IMG/VR virus record: IMGVR_UViG_3300036851_000513
Coordinates: 1 to 42,879 of that record
Direction: 5' to 3' (one strand)
DNA: 42,879 nt
Source of the DNA: a virus
Made by a program: the position numbers and the translations under genes. Numbering within the stretch: position 1 is the stretch's first letter; every line of letters starts with the position of its first letter. Below are positions 6,109-12,288 of this stretch, piece by piece. The notes below the pieces were generated by a model, which worked only from the letters and a program-made list of their open reading frames with translations, was not told the origin of the DNA and did not search any database.

Positions 6109-6460
6109 GCTTCGGAGGTGCCTGCCACCCGCGCTTGGGTGCCAGAATGTTCACGGTGTAGGACCACAGTTCAGGTGTGAGCCGGTGGACGTTATTGAGA
6201 GCGGCATTCCGGCTCGCTGCGACGGCGAGCTCGCGCCCCGTGATTTCCGTCATCTGCCCGGGCCCGCGGCGGCTTATCAGCGCCGAGAGGGAGCCCCAGT
6301 GATGCGGATGATCCGCCTTGATACCTGCAGCTTCGAGCGAAAGGCGGAGATGGCTAAACTCGAGACCTTCGTTCCCGTTCATAAAGAACAGACGACAAAT
6401 CTCCTCGCGCGCCTGGCGCAGGAGATACTCCGCAACGAGGATGTCCGGACCGCCGGTCAT
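6068..6460 (-). CDS. Hypothetical early phage protein
   Basis: 130 residues from the ATG at 6458-6460, which forms ATGA with the upstream stop and has GGACGGAG before it. Helical N-terminal half (LVAEYLLRQAREEICRLFF) and a block HPHHWGSLSALISRRG followed by TGRELAVAASRN, resembling the DPNAWG-type motif of phage proteins found near replication and nuclease genes. No established function. C-terminus is basic and Pro-rich. Confidence 0.65.
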   Translation of the reverse strand: MTGGPDILVAEYLLRQAREEICRLFFMNGNEGLEFSHLRLSLEAAGIKADHPHHWGSLSALISRRGPGQMTEITGRELAVAASRNAALNNVHRLTPELWSYTVNILAPKRGWQAPPKRGPQSEQVSLVER

Positions 6461-6735
6461 GGTCGCTCCGTCCTCGATGGCCAATCCGTCGGTGCGTTTT
6501 CGAGTCCGCGTGAGTCCACCCCAGTTACACGCCCCTTGCGAGCCTTCGGAGTGAACCCAAGTCGCTGGAGCATACGTTTGCCCGCGCTGACCGATGGCAC
6601 AGCGTTCTTCACTTCGGACACGAGATGGATGCGCTCTGGATCCGTCTGCTCGACGCCCCGCATGGCCGCGAGCATGTCCTCGACCCGTTCAGTTGGCAGA
6701 TCGACCATCACATACATACGGGCTGTCCGTGCCAT
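6457..6735 (-). CDS. Hypothetical early phage protein
   Basis: 92 residues from the ATG at 6733-6735, two bases after the upstream stop, with GGAAG about 11 nt before. The protein starts MARTARMYVMVDLPTERVED, a beta-alpha pattern, and ends in a basic, glycine-poor tail. Not recognised. Coupled to its neighbours by short overlaps, so expressed as part of the early leftward transcript. Confidence 0.6.
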   Translation of the reverse strand: MARTARMYVMVDLPTERVEDMLAAMRGVEQTDPERIHLVSEVKNAVPSVSAGKRMLQRLGFTPKARKGRVTGVDSRGLENAPTDWPSRTERP

Positions 6736-6737
6736 CG

Positions 6738-7085
6738 CTAGAACGTCTTCCAATCCGGGAACGGCTTCTCTTCGCTGTAGTCCCAATCACGGTAGCGGAA
6801 TCCCGGGAACCCCCGGAAGAGACGCTCGATAGTCACCGCCACGGCGCCGCCTGCCCTGATGAGGTAGGACCTGCCGCGGATCCCTGGGTCGATACGAACG
6901 AGCGGAGCGTAGCCGCGGAGCTTGCCGTTGGCCGCAACGTAGACGCGCTCTCCGGGGTCGATGCGGGGTTTACCGATAACCCCCCACATATACTCGCAGC
7001 CCGTTGGAGCATCTCCTGGGAGGTCGCCACCCATCAGCCAGGTGCGCCACCACTGCTTGGGGATCGTGACGTAGATGTCAGACAT
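6738..7085 (-). CDS. Hypothetical beta-rich early protein
   Basis: 115 residues from the ATG at 7083-7085; longer in-frame versions up to 7310 are a low-complexity shadow of the upstream gene. MSDIYVTIPKQWWRTWLMGG start, then GERVYVAANGKLRGYAPLVR, a pattern like an ASCH or EVE-type beta-barrel that binds nucleic acid, though this is only a resemblance. The C-terminus (GFRYRDWDYSEE) is aromatic-rich. Overlaps the upstream gene by 8 nt. Confidence 0.6.
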   Translation of the reverse strand: MSDIYVTIPKQWWRTWLMGGDLPGDAPTGCEYMWGVIGKPRIDPGERVYVAANGKLRGYAPLVRIDPGIRGRSYLIRAGGAVAVTIERLFRGFPGFRYRDWDYSEEKPFPDWKTF

Positions 7086-7317
7086 TGGTCTTTGGTGTCG
7101 TGTTGCGGAGCGTAACTTTCGGCGCGGCCGCCTGCTTCTGCAACTTGCGCCAGCAACCGACACAGTCATCGGGACCGGGGTTCTCCGCTGCTGCATCCTG
7201 CGTCGGGGTGGGTGCACCGCTGAACATGTATCCGCCGCAGAGCGAAACAATCTCACCCGTGAGGAAGTAATGTGCTTTCCTTGCAATCGGCGGCCACTTC
7301 CAAGCACCAAGACTCAT
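7078..7317 (-). CDS. Small cysteine-containing protein
   Basis: 79 residues. ATG at 7315-7317 overlaps the upstream stop as ATGA. Cysteines occur in SLCGGY and DDCVGCWRKL, together with HYF near the N-terminus, which could form one zinc site. The DDCxxCWRKLQ phrase recurs in small actinobacterial and phage proteins as I recall, without assigned function. Part of the early operon of coupled small genes. Confidence 0.6.
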   Translation of the reverse strand: MSLGAWKWPPIARKAHYFLTGEIVSLCGGYMFSGAPTPTQDAAAENPGPDDCVGCWRKLQKQAAAPKVTLRNTTPKTNV

Positions 7318-7493
7318 CTCTTGGGTTCCGTCACGTCGCAGGAGAGATTCAGTCGAAGCCGATACTCAAGGGGACCGTTGCTGGTCGCGAGAGCGCGGCC
7401 CTGATGGATCCCGATCTGCACCGCCACGATGAAGACCAGCAGCAGTCCAGCGGTCCAGATGAGGAACCGGAAGAAGCGATCGCCGGCGGTCAC
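7314..7493 (-). CDS. Small single-pass membrane protein
   Basis: 59 residues from a GTG at 7491-7493 that overlaps the upstream TGA (GTGA). One clear transmembrane helix near the N-terminus (FLIWTAGLLLVFIVAVQIGI), positively charged start, and a polar tail with one cysteine. An in-frame ATG at 7523 would lengthen it, but the coupled GTG is the better start. Could be a superinfection-exclusion or other membrane-acting early protein; no direct evidence. Confidence 0.55.
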   Translation of the reverse strand: MTAGDRFFRFLIWTAGLLLVFIVAVQIGIHQGRALATSNGPLEYRLRLNLSCDVTEPKR

Positions 7494-7750
7494 GTTTCCC
7501 ACACCACGCCGAGACGCGCGCATAAGTCATCGTGGCGCTCAAGACGTTTGTACAAGTGGTCATCGACCTTCAGGAGGATGGTGCGTTCTGAGGCCATCGG
7601 CTCAAACCAACCGATCCATTCTTCATTGCCGTACACGAGGTCCAGCGTTCCGCCTTGCTTGTTGCGGTACAGGTAATAGCCCGCTGGCAGTGTGATGTCC
7701 ACCACGGGTTCCCACGGCCAGGTCCGCCATTTGATGCAGGGCGACCTCAT
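7490..7750 (-). CDS. Hypothetical early protein
   Basis: 86 residues with many aromatic residues (IKWRTWPWEPVVDITLPAGY; NEEWIGWFEPMAS) in a mainly beta arrangement, then an acidic C-terminus. ATG at 7748-7750 overlaps the upstream stop as ATGA. No recognised family and no catalytic motif. Belongs to the chain of coupled early genes between the switch and the replication genes. Confidence 0.6.
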   Translation of the reverse strand: MRSPCIKWRTWPWEPVVDITLPAGYYLYRNKQGGTLDLVYGNEEWIGWFEPMASERTILLKVDDHLYKRLERHDDLCARLGVVWET

Positions 7751-7917
7751 GCAGCTCGGTCTCCGTAGAAGCTGAGGAACGGGCGGCGCCCGATGCGCAC
7801 AAATCCACGAGCTTCGCTCGGAGCCCGTGGCTCAAGGGGGAACACCGGATGCCGCCCAAAATACAGTGGAGAGGAAGCGCCGCGGGTCATGTCGTCCGGG
7901 TACGCGATGCACGGCAC
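7747..7917 (-). CDS. Small hypothetical early protein
   Basis: 56 residues from a GTG at 7915-7917, chosen because GGGGAG lies 7 nt upstream; an in-frame ATG at 7890 lacks a site and a longer form to 8094 reads as non-coding. Product begins PCIAYPDDMTRGASSPLYFG after the start and has GRHPVFPLEPR, a beta-hairpin-like pattern. The 190 bp upstream (7918-8107) has no other convincing gene; a strong GGAGAGGGAGG site there precedes only a 7-codon ORF that ends before this gene. Confidence 0.45.
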   Translation of the reverse strand: MPCIAYPDDMTRGASSPLYFGRHPVFPLEPRAPSEARGFVRIGRRPFLSFYGDRAA

Positions 7918-8107
7918 TGAGCCGCTCCCCGGAGCTGCACTCGTCAGTGCAGTGCTTCCGACCTCATCCTCCCTCTCCACCTTTTCAGAATTACTGGAGC
8001 AGGTCCGCGTCGTGCAGCTAACCGAGGAGGGACCGTGCTGTCGGGAGCGCAGCGTGAACCGAGGATCCGTTGCACGAACCTGCCCCATATTCAAAGTTTG
8101 ACCCGCC

Positions 8108-8380
8108 TTATCTCGCTGAAGGTTTGTCTATTACTCTTTGCCGATCGAACCTCTGCAGGTAGTGCAGAGCAACCAGCACTCTGACGGGTGCCCACATCTG
8201 AGGCATTCCTGGTTGCCTTCCTCGGGTTTGAGTTTGGCGGTGCGGACCTTCACGCCCGCGCCCTCGCGCGACCACCAGCACCAGCAGTGCGCAGATCGCA
8301 AGACTCAACCCGAAGAAGAACTCGATGAAGATCTCTCGGTAAGACATCTCAAGGATCCGTGGGGTGTCGCGGGGGATCAC
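8108..8380 (-). CDS. Single-pass membrane protein, frame overlaps a zinc-ribbon ORF
   Basis: 90 residues from a GTG at 8378-8380 that overlaps the upstream stop (GTGA) with GAGGTGG before it; an ATG twelve codons later is an alternative. One transmembrane helix (FIEFFFGLSLAICALLVLVV) after a short polar start. The C-terminal half after about residue 45 is basic and looks less protein-like, because a better-looking cysteine-rich frame (8131-8253) overlaps it. The natural product may be the membrane part joined to that frame by a shift. Confidence 0.5.
   Translation of the reverse strand: MIPRDTPRILEMSYREIFIEFFFGLSLAICALLVLVVARGRGREGPHRQTQTRGRQPGMPQMWAPVRVLVALHYLQRFDRQRVIDKPSAR
8131..8253 (-). 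CDS. Overlapping small zinc-ribbon ORF
   Basis: 40 codons from a GTG at 8251-8253 with GAGGGCGCGGG upstream, in another frame of the membrane-protein gene. Product has ECLRCGHPSECWLLCTTC, four to five cysteines in two CxxC knuckles, a classical zinc ribbon. It ends with two consecutive stops (TAA TAG). It is either a coupled separate gene or the real C-terminus of the membrane protein reached by frameshifting or altered by a sequence error. Confidence 0.45.
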   Translation of the reverse strand: MKVRTAKLKPEEGNQECLRCGHPSECWLLCTTCRGSIGKE

Positions 8381-8676
8381 GAACCCACCTCGAGCGACCG
8401 GCGGGCTTCGTTGTCGAAGAGCCGACCTTCCTGAACGGCTTTCATCTGTCGCTGGAGGCGGTCGATCCAGGCGACTTCCTGATCTTTGAGTGAGCGGAGT
8501 TGCTCGATGTTCTCGGTCTGGAGCTTGTCGTCGGCCTTATCGATTTGGAAGGACTGCACACTGCGGCAGAGGATACCATCGATGTGAGCAAGCCGCTCCT
8601 TGGCTTCGGCGAGCTCGTCCATCAGGAGGTGCTCGACCCGGATCCGTGCAACTGCACCGTTCCCGTTGCCGCTCAC
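8377..8676 (-). CDS. Coiled-coil early protein
   Basis: 99 residues. Glycine/asparagine-rich start, then continuous heptads (LLMDELAEAKERLAHIDGIL; ENIEQLRSLKDQEVAWIDRL) predicting a long coiled coil. No catalytic motif. It overlaps the Cro-like gene upstream by 4 bp (ATGA) and is therefore the second gene of the early leftward operon. Function not assigned. Confidence 0.65.
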   Translation of the reverse strand: MSGNGNGAVARIRVEHLLMDELAEAKERLAHIDGILCRSVQSFQIDKADDKLQTENIEQLRSLKDQEVAWIDRLQRQMKAVQEGRLFDNEARRSLEVGS

Positions 8677-8924
8677 GCGGACCGCTCCTTTGCTATCCCA
8701 ACTGGCTCCCCAGCCCGAATCTCAAACAGATCATCGAACCCCACCCGAAGTTCATCCATGATGCGCTGCCGGATGTTCGGCCCAGGTTCTCTTCGACCAG
8801 ATAGCAGCTGGCTGAAGTAGGAGGGGTTCACCTCCAACACGTCTCGCGCGAATCGTTCCTGAGTGATGTTCCGACGGAGGATTTCTTCTTTGATGCGGTC
8901 TGCCTTAATGACGATCACAGGCAT
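8673..8924 (-). CDS. Cro-like HTH transcription regulator
   Basis: 83 residues with an XRE/Cro-CI helix-turn-helix (ITQERFARDVLEVNPSYFSQ, LLSGRREPGP; about residues 19-50). First gene of the leftward operon and divergent from the repressor gene, the position of cro. A minus-strand TTGACA lies within the operator, followed after 17 bp by TAACGT with an upstream TG; that -10 abuts the ATG, so the message would be leaderless or start at the GTG codon 3. Probably binds the shared operators to switch between lysogeny and lysis. Confidence 0.8.
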   Translation of the reverse strand: MPVIVIKADRIKEEILRRNITQERFARDVLEVNPSYFSQLLSGRREPGPNIRQRIMDELRVGFDDLFEIRAGEPVGIAKERSA

Positions 8925-9012
8925 ACGTTACCACAGGTTGACAAAACTGTCAACTCCATATGACGGGTATTTACCCTCTCCATGACTATCAGGGTGTACA
9001 CTCTGGGTTGCG
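8925..9012. promoter_or_regulatory. Divergent operator-promoter region of the lysis-lysogeny switch
   Basis: Two perfect inverted repeats: GTTGACA-AAAC-TGTCAAC (8937-8954) and GGGTA-TT-TACCC (8965-8976). The first contains TTGACA on both strands, so a bound repressor would cover a -35 box. Leftward: TTGACA, 17 bp, extended -10 TAACGT at the cro start. Rightward: a -10-like TACACT (8997-9002) about 10 bp before the repressor GTG with no good -35, like a weak maintenance promoter. Two different palindromes suggest separate sites for the two regulators. Confidence 0.65.
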
Positions 9013-9420
9013 GTGAGTCAAAAAGGAGTCAAAGGCACAGAGGCCCACAATGCCTACCTGCTGGAGTTGGCGGCTACATTCGGGCGGAACGTCTCCCTAG
9101 CTATCAGCAGGCGCAACCTGAGCCAGTCAGAAGCAGCACGTAGAGTTGGCGTCAGCCGGACGACTATCGGGAATTGGATGAAGGGGGAGTTGCCGGAGTG
9201 GCCCAGCCTGGCTGCCGCCCTGCTGGAACTTGACATCCCACTCTCCGAACTCTTCGACGGGCGTTACGATGCCCGCCCGCAGGAAGATCGGCTCATGGAA
9301 CGTTTCGAAAAGAAGTTGAAACCTTTGGAGAATTCCCTCAACCGGATCCTGATTCGTCAGGGGGAGATGGCGAAAGCAATGGGCACTCAGAACAAATCCC
9401 GCACTCCCCCGAGTCGCTGA
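9013..9420 (+). CDS. HTH repressor, candidate CI-type lysogeny regulator
   Basis: 135 residues, the only regulator transcribed rightward. XRE-type helix-turn-helix at about residues 28-55 (LSQSEAARRVGVSRTTIGNW). The rest is short: PSLAAALLELDIPLSELFD then a helical acidic-basic tail (RLMERFEKKLKPLENSLNRI). There is no LexA-like Ala-Gly cleavage site or Ser-Lys protease domain, so induction would not be by RecA-stimulated self-cleavage. GTG start at 9013 lies about 4 nt after the predicted transcript start, so it may be leaderless, as lambda cI is from its maintenance promoter. Confidence 0.78.
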   Translation: MSQKGVKGTEAHNAYLLELAATFGRNVSLAISRRNLSQSEAARRVGVSRTTIGNWMKGELPEWPSLAAALLELDIPLSELFDGRYDARPQEDRLMERFEKKLKPLENSLNRILIRQGEMAKAMGTQNKSRTPPSR

Positions 9421-9428
9421 AGGCCGCG

Positions 9429-9563
9429 ATGACTCTCTTCAGGAGGACACGTACGTTTGGGCAGTACCACTCATCGCTGAGCCCCTCTCGGATGAGGAAG
9501 CCGTTACGCAGACGACTGACGAAGATCGAATCGACCGACAACATCTGGGGCGCCCCAGAATAG
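9429..9563 (+). CDS. Possible small basic protein after the repressor
   Basis: 44 codons from ATG at 9429, eight bases after the repressor stop, with GAAGG as a weak ribosome site. Very basic (RRTRTF, SRMRKPLRRRLTK), no hydrophobic core. It would be co-transcribed with the repressor. No family recognised; a minus-strand ORF over the same bases (9338-9544) seems less likely. Low confidence that either is expressed. Confidence 0.3.
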   Translation: MTLFRRTRTFGQYHSSLSPSRMRKPLRRRLTKIESTDNIWGAPE

Positions 9564-9640
9564 TAAGCGGTGCTGTACCGCTACCCGTTTAGGCGCTAGG
9601 GTACCCAATCGCTGGAGGCTTTAGACAGGAGGCCTAAATT
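9545..9640. other. Palindrome-rich intergenic stretch before a rightward gene
   Basis: Holds a perfect 14-bp palindrome CTGGGGCGCCCCAG (9545-9558), then a hairpin AGCGGT-GCTGT-ACCGCT, a GGGTACCC palindrome, and AGGAGG of the next gene. None is followed by a clear U-run. It probably separates the repressor transcript from, and may contain the promoter of, the gene at 9641. Confidence 0.4.
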
Positions 9641-10042
9641 GTGAAGACTCAACCCGGGGGCATACAAGTGACGACCGGTGACTTGGCGCGCGCATATGAG
9701 GTCATCGGCCCGGTCTACTTCCAGGTTTCAAACAAAGGGCTCTTCTCGAGCGCGCTGTCCAAGCTCTCCAAGACCTATGGCGATGAGATCGCTCAGATGA
9801 AGAAGCAAGGCCAAATGGGACAGGCGCGCACTGATTGGGGATTCTTGTACGGTGAGTGGAGTGTCGGTCAGACGGATTTTGACAAAGCCTTCTTCGTCGC
9901 CGTTCAGGAGCTCAAGAAGCGAGCTGCTATCCTTGGAGCCGACGCGATTATCTCGATGCGTCAAGACATCGATTTAGACACGAACACCTTCCAGTATTTC
10001 TACCTCCAGATGTACGGAACCGCAGTCAAGTTCACGAGTTAG
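9641..10042 (+). CDS. YbjQ/UPF0145-like protein, rightward moron candidate
   Basis: 133 residues from GTG at 9641 with a strong AGGAGG eight bases upstream. The C-terminal part (KKRAAILGADAIISMRQDID, then YLQMYGTAVKF) resembles the YbjQ/UPF0145 fold, in which a conserved LGADA-V/I segment precedes a terminal GTAV strand; those proteins assemble into small rings of unknown role. Isolated on the plus strand between leftward operons and convergent with the next gene (11-bp overlap of ends), as expected for a moron expressed in the lysogen. Confidence 0.65.
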   Translation: MKTQPGGIQVTTGDLARAYEVIGPVYFQVSNKGLFSSALSKLSKTYGDEIAQMKKQGQMGQARTDWGFLYGEWSVGQTDFDKAFFVAVQELKKRAAILGADAIISMRQDIDLDTNTFQYFYLQMYGTAVKFTS

Positions 10043-10349
10043 CGGGGTCCTGCTCGGTTTTCATGGGTTCCATGATCGTGATCGATTCCACCAGGGCTTC
10101 TGGAACCCAGGTCACCTGGTACTCCGGGGTGGACTTGTGCTCGTCAGGGTCGATGGGGTTATGACCCTCGGAGTGGATGATTCGCACGACGCCATCTGTC
10201 AAATCGTCGATGACACCCCGCTCCTTCCACGTAGCCAGCGCGGCCATCCCTTTGAGGACCTGCTCGATCTGGCAGGAGACGCGCACGCCGCGGGGATCCC
10301 GCCAGACCAGCTCGACTTGCTTACCGATGTAGGAGCGGGGGACGCGCAT
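10032..10349 (-). CDS. Hypothetical protein at end of late leftward operon
   Basis: 105 residues; starts MRVPRSYIGKQVELVWRDPR, a small beta-barrel-like opening, followed by a helical region and an acidic C-terminus. ATG overlaps the endonuclease VII stop as TGATG. Last gene of the long leftward arm and tail-to-tail with the rightward YbjQ-like gene. No recognised family. Confidence 0.62.
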   Translation of the reverse strand: MRVPRSYIGKQVELVWRDPRGVRVSCQIEQVLKGMAALATWKERGVIDDLTDGVVRIIHSEGHNPIDPDEHKSTPEYQVTWVPEALVESITIMEPMKTEQDPANS

Positions 10350-10744
10350 CAGGAGTCCTCAAAAGCCGCTTGGTCGTTGCGTCCGATGAATCCGAGATAC
10401 ACGAGAATCTTCTTGGCCTGCGCCGTTTCGAATTGACCAACCACGAGGTTGCATCTAGCGCACAGCAGGCCCCGCACTTGACCAGTTGTATGATGGTGGT
10501 CGATAACGAGTCTGTCGCCTGCCCCCTTGCCTCCACGCAAATTTAGTGGCCTTTCGCAAATAGGACATATGCCTCTTTGGACGACCAAGAGTCTGGTGTA
10601 GTCTTCGAGGCTTAGCCCATATTTTAGGAGTCTCTTTGCGAAAAGCTGCGGGCGGCGCTTTTCCTGTGAGCGTTTCCAAGTACGACGCCACGTCTCCGGG
10701 TGGCGCCGGCGCCATCGATACGTCTTTTCCTTGTTTGACATCAT
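10349..10744 (-). CDS. Recombination endonuclease VII (HNH)
   Basis: 131 residues. Basic N-terminus, then the signature of the T4 endonuclease VII family: YGLSLEDYTRLLVVQRGICP, CxxC at C60/C63, IDHHHTTGQVRGLLCARCN with DHH at 82-84 and CxxC at C95/C98, N99. Four cysteines bind structural zinc and the DHH/N residues form the nuclease site. The family resolves branched DNA, trimming junctions before packaging. Length is typical of the compact phage form. Confidence 0.88.
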   Translation of the reverse strand: MMSNKEKTYRWRRRHPETWRRTWKRSQEKRRPQLFAKRLLKYGLSLEDYTRLLVVQRGICPICERPLNLRGGKGAGDRLVIDHHHTTGQVRGLLCARCNLVVGQFETAQAKKILVYLGFIGRNDQAAFEDS

Positions 10745-10750
10745 GTAGGC

Positions 10751-11005
10751 TTAGGTGGTCTTCAGCTTGTAGACTGGGATCGGGCGCATGGTTCCATCGA
10801 TCGCCGGCCGCAGCGCTCGACCGGGCTCAAGCTTCCCTGCCTCCAGCAACTTCATCAGCCGGTCGCGGAGCCACTCTTCCCGGTGCCCTGTGACCTGTCT
10901 GAGCTCTTTCATCGTCATCCCCTCGGCGTGGCGTGACTTACGCATCACGTCCTCGAGGGATTGGAGCAACTTGCGCTGGACGATAGGTTTGCCCATCGAC
11001 CTCAC
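10751..11005 (-). CDS. Small winged-helix protein, paralogue A
   Basis: 84 residues from a GTG at 11003-11005 overlapping the upstream stop (GTGA); an ATG three codons later is also good. MTMKELRQVTGHREEWLRDR and LMKLLEAGKLEPGRALRPAI form a winged helix with a wing ending in PVYKL. It resembles the upstream gene 11002-11256 in size, order of elements and C-terminal PVYK/PAYK strand, implying tandem duplication. Possibly DNA-binding adaptors; role unknown. Confidence 0.65.
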   Translation of the reverse strand: MRSMGKPIVQRKLLQSLEDVMRKSRHAEGMTMKELRQVTGHREEWLRDRLMKLLEAGKLEPGRALRPAIDGTMRPIPVYKLKTT

Positions 11006-11256
11006 CCCTTCGCCCGCCGATTCGCGGCAGCAATTTTGTACGCCGGCACAAGCGCGTTCCGGCCATCGAGTCCCATCTGTTTCTTCCGCCCCACGATCAG
11101 CCGCCCCGCGGCCGCAAGCAAGCGGAGCTTGTCTTTGATCCAGTCCACGTTCTTGCCGGTCTTGATGGCGAGCTCTTCAGCTGTGAGCCCATCCTTGAGT
11201 TCTTTGCTGCCGAGCCCTGCGATGAGTTCTTCGAAGGCATCTACAAACTCCGGCAT
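11002..11256 (-). CDS. Small winged-helix protein, paralogue B
   Basis: 84 residues. LTAEELAIKTGKNVDWIKDK followed by LRLLAAAGRLIVGRKKQMGL and VPAYKIAA gives the same winged-helix plan as its downstream neighbour (EEWLRDRLMKLLEAGKLEPG, PVYKL). Acidic helical N-terminus. Lies between the metallophosphoesterase and paralogue A in the leftward arm. No target known. Confidence 0.65.
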   Translation of the reverse strand: MPEFVDAFEELIAGLGSKELKDGLTAEELAIKTGKNVDWIKDKLRLLAAAGRLIVGRKKQMGLDGRNALVPAYKIAAANRRAKG

Positions 11257-11296
11257 TGTATCGCCTCCTTGGCTGTGCGCATGTTTGCTCGACCCC

Positions 11297-12232
11297 TCAT
11301 ATCCAGTCCCGGTCCTTTGGGTTGTAGAAGGGGATCAGTTCGTGCCGGATGAGCACGATGCCGTTGGGCCGATCAGCTCCCGGGGATCCATACTCCACGT
11401 CCACGATGAGCCCGCCCAGCTCTGGGTAGAGACCAAGCTCCCGCTCATAATCGGTCTGTCCCTGAAACGCACCGACCATCCATCCTATGACGTTGCGGTA
11501 CATCGGCAGGTAGTTCCAGGAGTGCTTCCCGCCGAAGAACAGCAGCTCCGGCTTCTCGCCTGGTGCGATCTGCTCGATGATCTTCTGCATCCGGTAAGAA
11601 CGCGCATAGGTGAGCCCGCCCTTCGGATGGATGAGCTGCACCTTCAACCCGTCCATGTCGAGCTTGGCGGACAGCGGCCCCAAGTAGACGATGTCCTTGC
11701 GCCGCTCTTCTAGTGCCGCGCAGATGTCTGCCCCATCGCTTTTCCAGAACGACCAACAGTGATTGCCCGCGATAATGTAGGTCTTGATGTCTTTCCTTGC
11801 GGGTAAGTTCTCCGATACGTAGTCGAGTTGTGCGTTGTAGCCATGCAGGAAGAGGTCGAACTCTTGACCCTTGTAGACTCGCCCGTTCCCGTCGAAGATA
11901 TCGCCGGGGCAAAGTACCGTCTTGATCCCCTCGGCCGCCATCCGGTCATAGAAGGTCCGCAGGAAGGTGAGTTGCTGGTGCTTGTTGCAGAGGTGGGGAT
12001 CACCGAACACTCCGAAGCGGAGCCGTTTCGCCCCGCCGTAGCGTTTCTCGGCCAGGCCAGTGAGTTGCCACTTCTTGCGGCGCTCGTCCTGAATGTCGCG
12101 CTTGACAATCTTGTAGCCTTCTTGCTGCAGGTTCTCGATCATCTCCCGAGGAGACAGGAGTTGCTTCTCCCCGCCGGTCCCCATGAGGAGCGTGACAAGA
12201 TTCAGTTCGTCTTTACGTGACTTTCGTGGCAT
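11297..12232 (-). CDS. Calcineurin-like metallophosphoesterase with altered metal motifs
   Basis: 311 residues. N-terminal helix-turn-helix-like region (about 25-60), then metallophosphoesterase motifs: GDPHL (D78, H80), PGDIFDGN (D111, D114), AGNHCWSF (N157, H158), LIHPKGG (H202), FGGKHSWNYLP (H237). Two canonical positions deviate: GNHD/E is GNHC, and the first histidine of GHxH is glycine. The family hydrolyses phosphodiesters using two metals; these changes may weaken or retune that. Downstream of a secreted protease gene; its SD lies in a hairpin (12235-12249). Confidence 0.82.
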   Translation of the reverse strand: MPRKSRKDELNLVTLLMGTGGEKQLLSPREMIENLQQEGYKIVKRDIQDERRKKWQLTGLAEKRYGGAKRLRFGVFGDPHLCNKHQQLTFLRTFYDRMAAEGIKTVLCPGDIFDGNGRVYKGQEFDLFLHGYNAQLDYVSENLPARKDIKTYIIAGNHCWSFWKSDGADICAALEERRKDIVYLGPLSAKLDMDGLKVQLIHPKGGLTYARSYRMQKIIEQIAPGEKPELLFFGGKHSWNYLPMYRNVIGWMVGAFQGQTDYERELGLYPELGGLIVDVEYGSPGADRPNGIVLIRHELIPFYNPKDRDWI

Positions 12233-12234
12233 CT

Positions 12235-12249
12235 GATACCTCCGGTATC
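12235..12249 (-). promoter_or_regulatory. Ribosome site sequestered in a small hairpin
   Basis: On the minus strand GATACC-GGA-GGTATC forms a perfect 6-bp stem ending two bases before the metallophosphoesterase ATG (12230-12232). The GGAGG ribosome site occupies the loop and the start of the 3' arm, so folding could limit initiation. Confidence 0.45.
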
Positions 12250-12288
12250 TCTGGGGTTAGCCAGCGAGTGAGAACGGGGCCGCCTGTT

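Noticed and set aside
9338-9544. 68-codon minus-strand ORF after the repressor
   Set aside because: Overlaps the repressor 3' end, no ribosome site and no coupling; composition unconvincing though it has a CGICSEC cluster.
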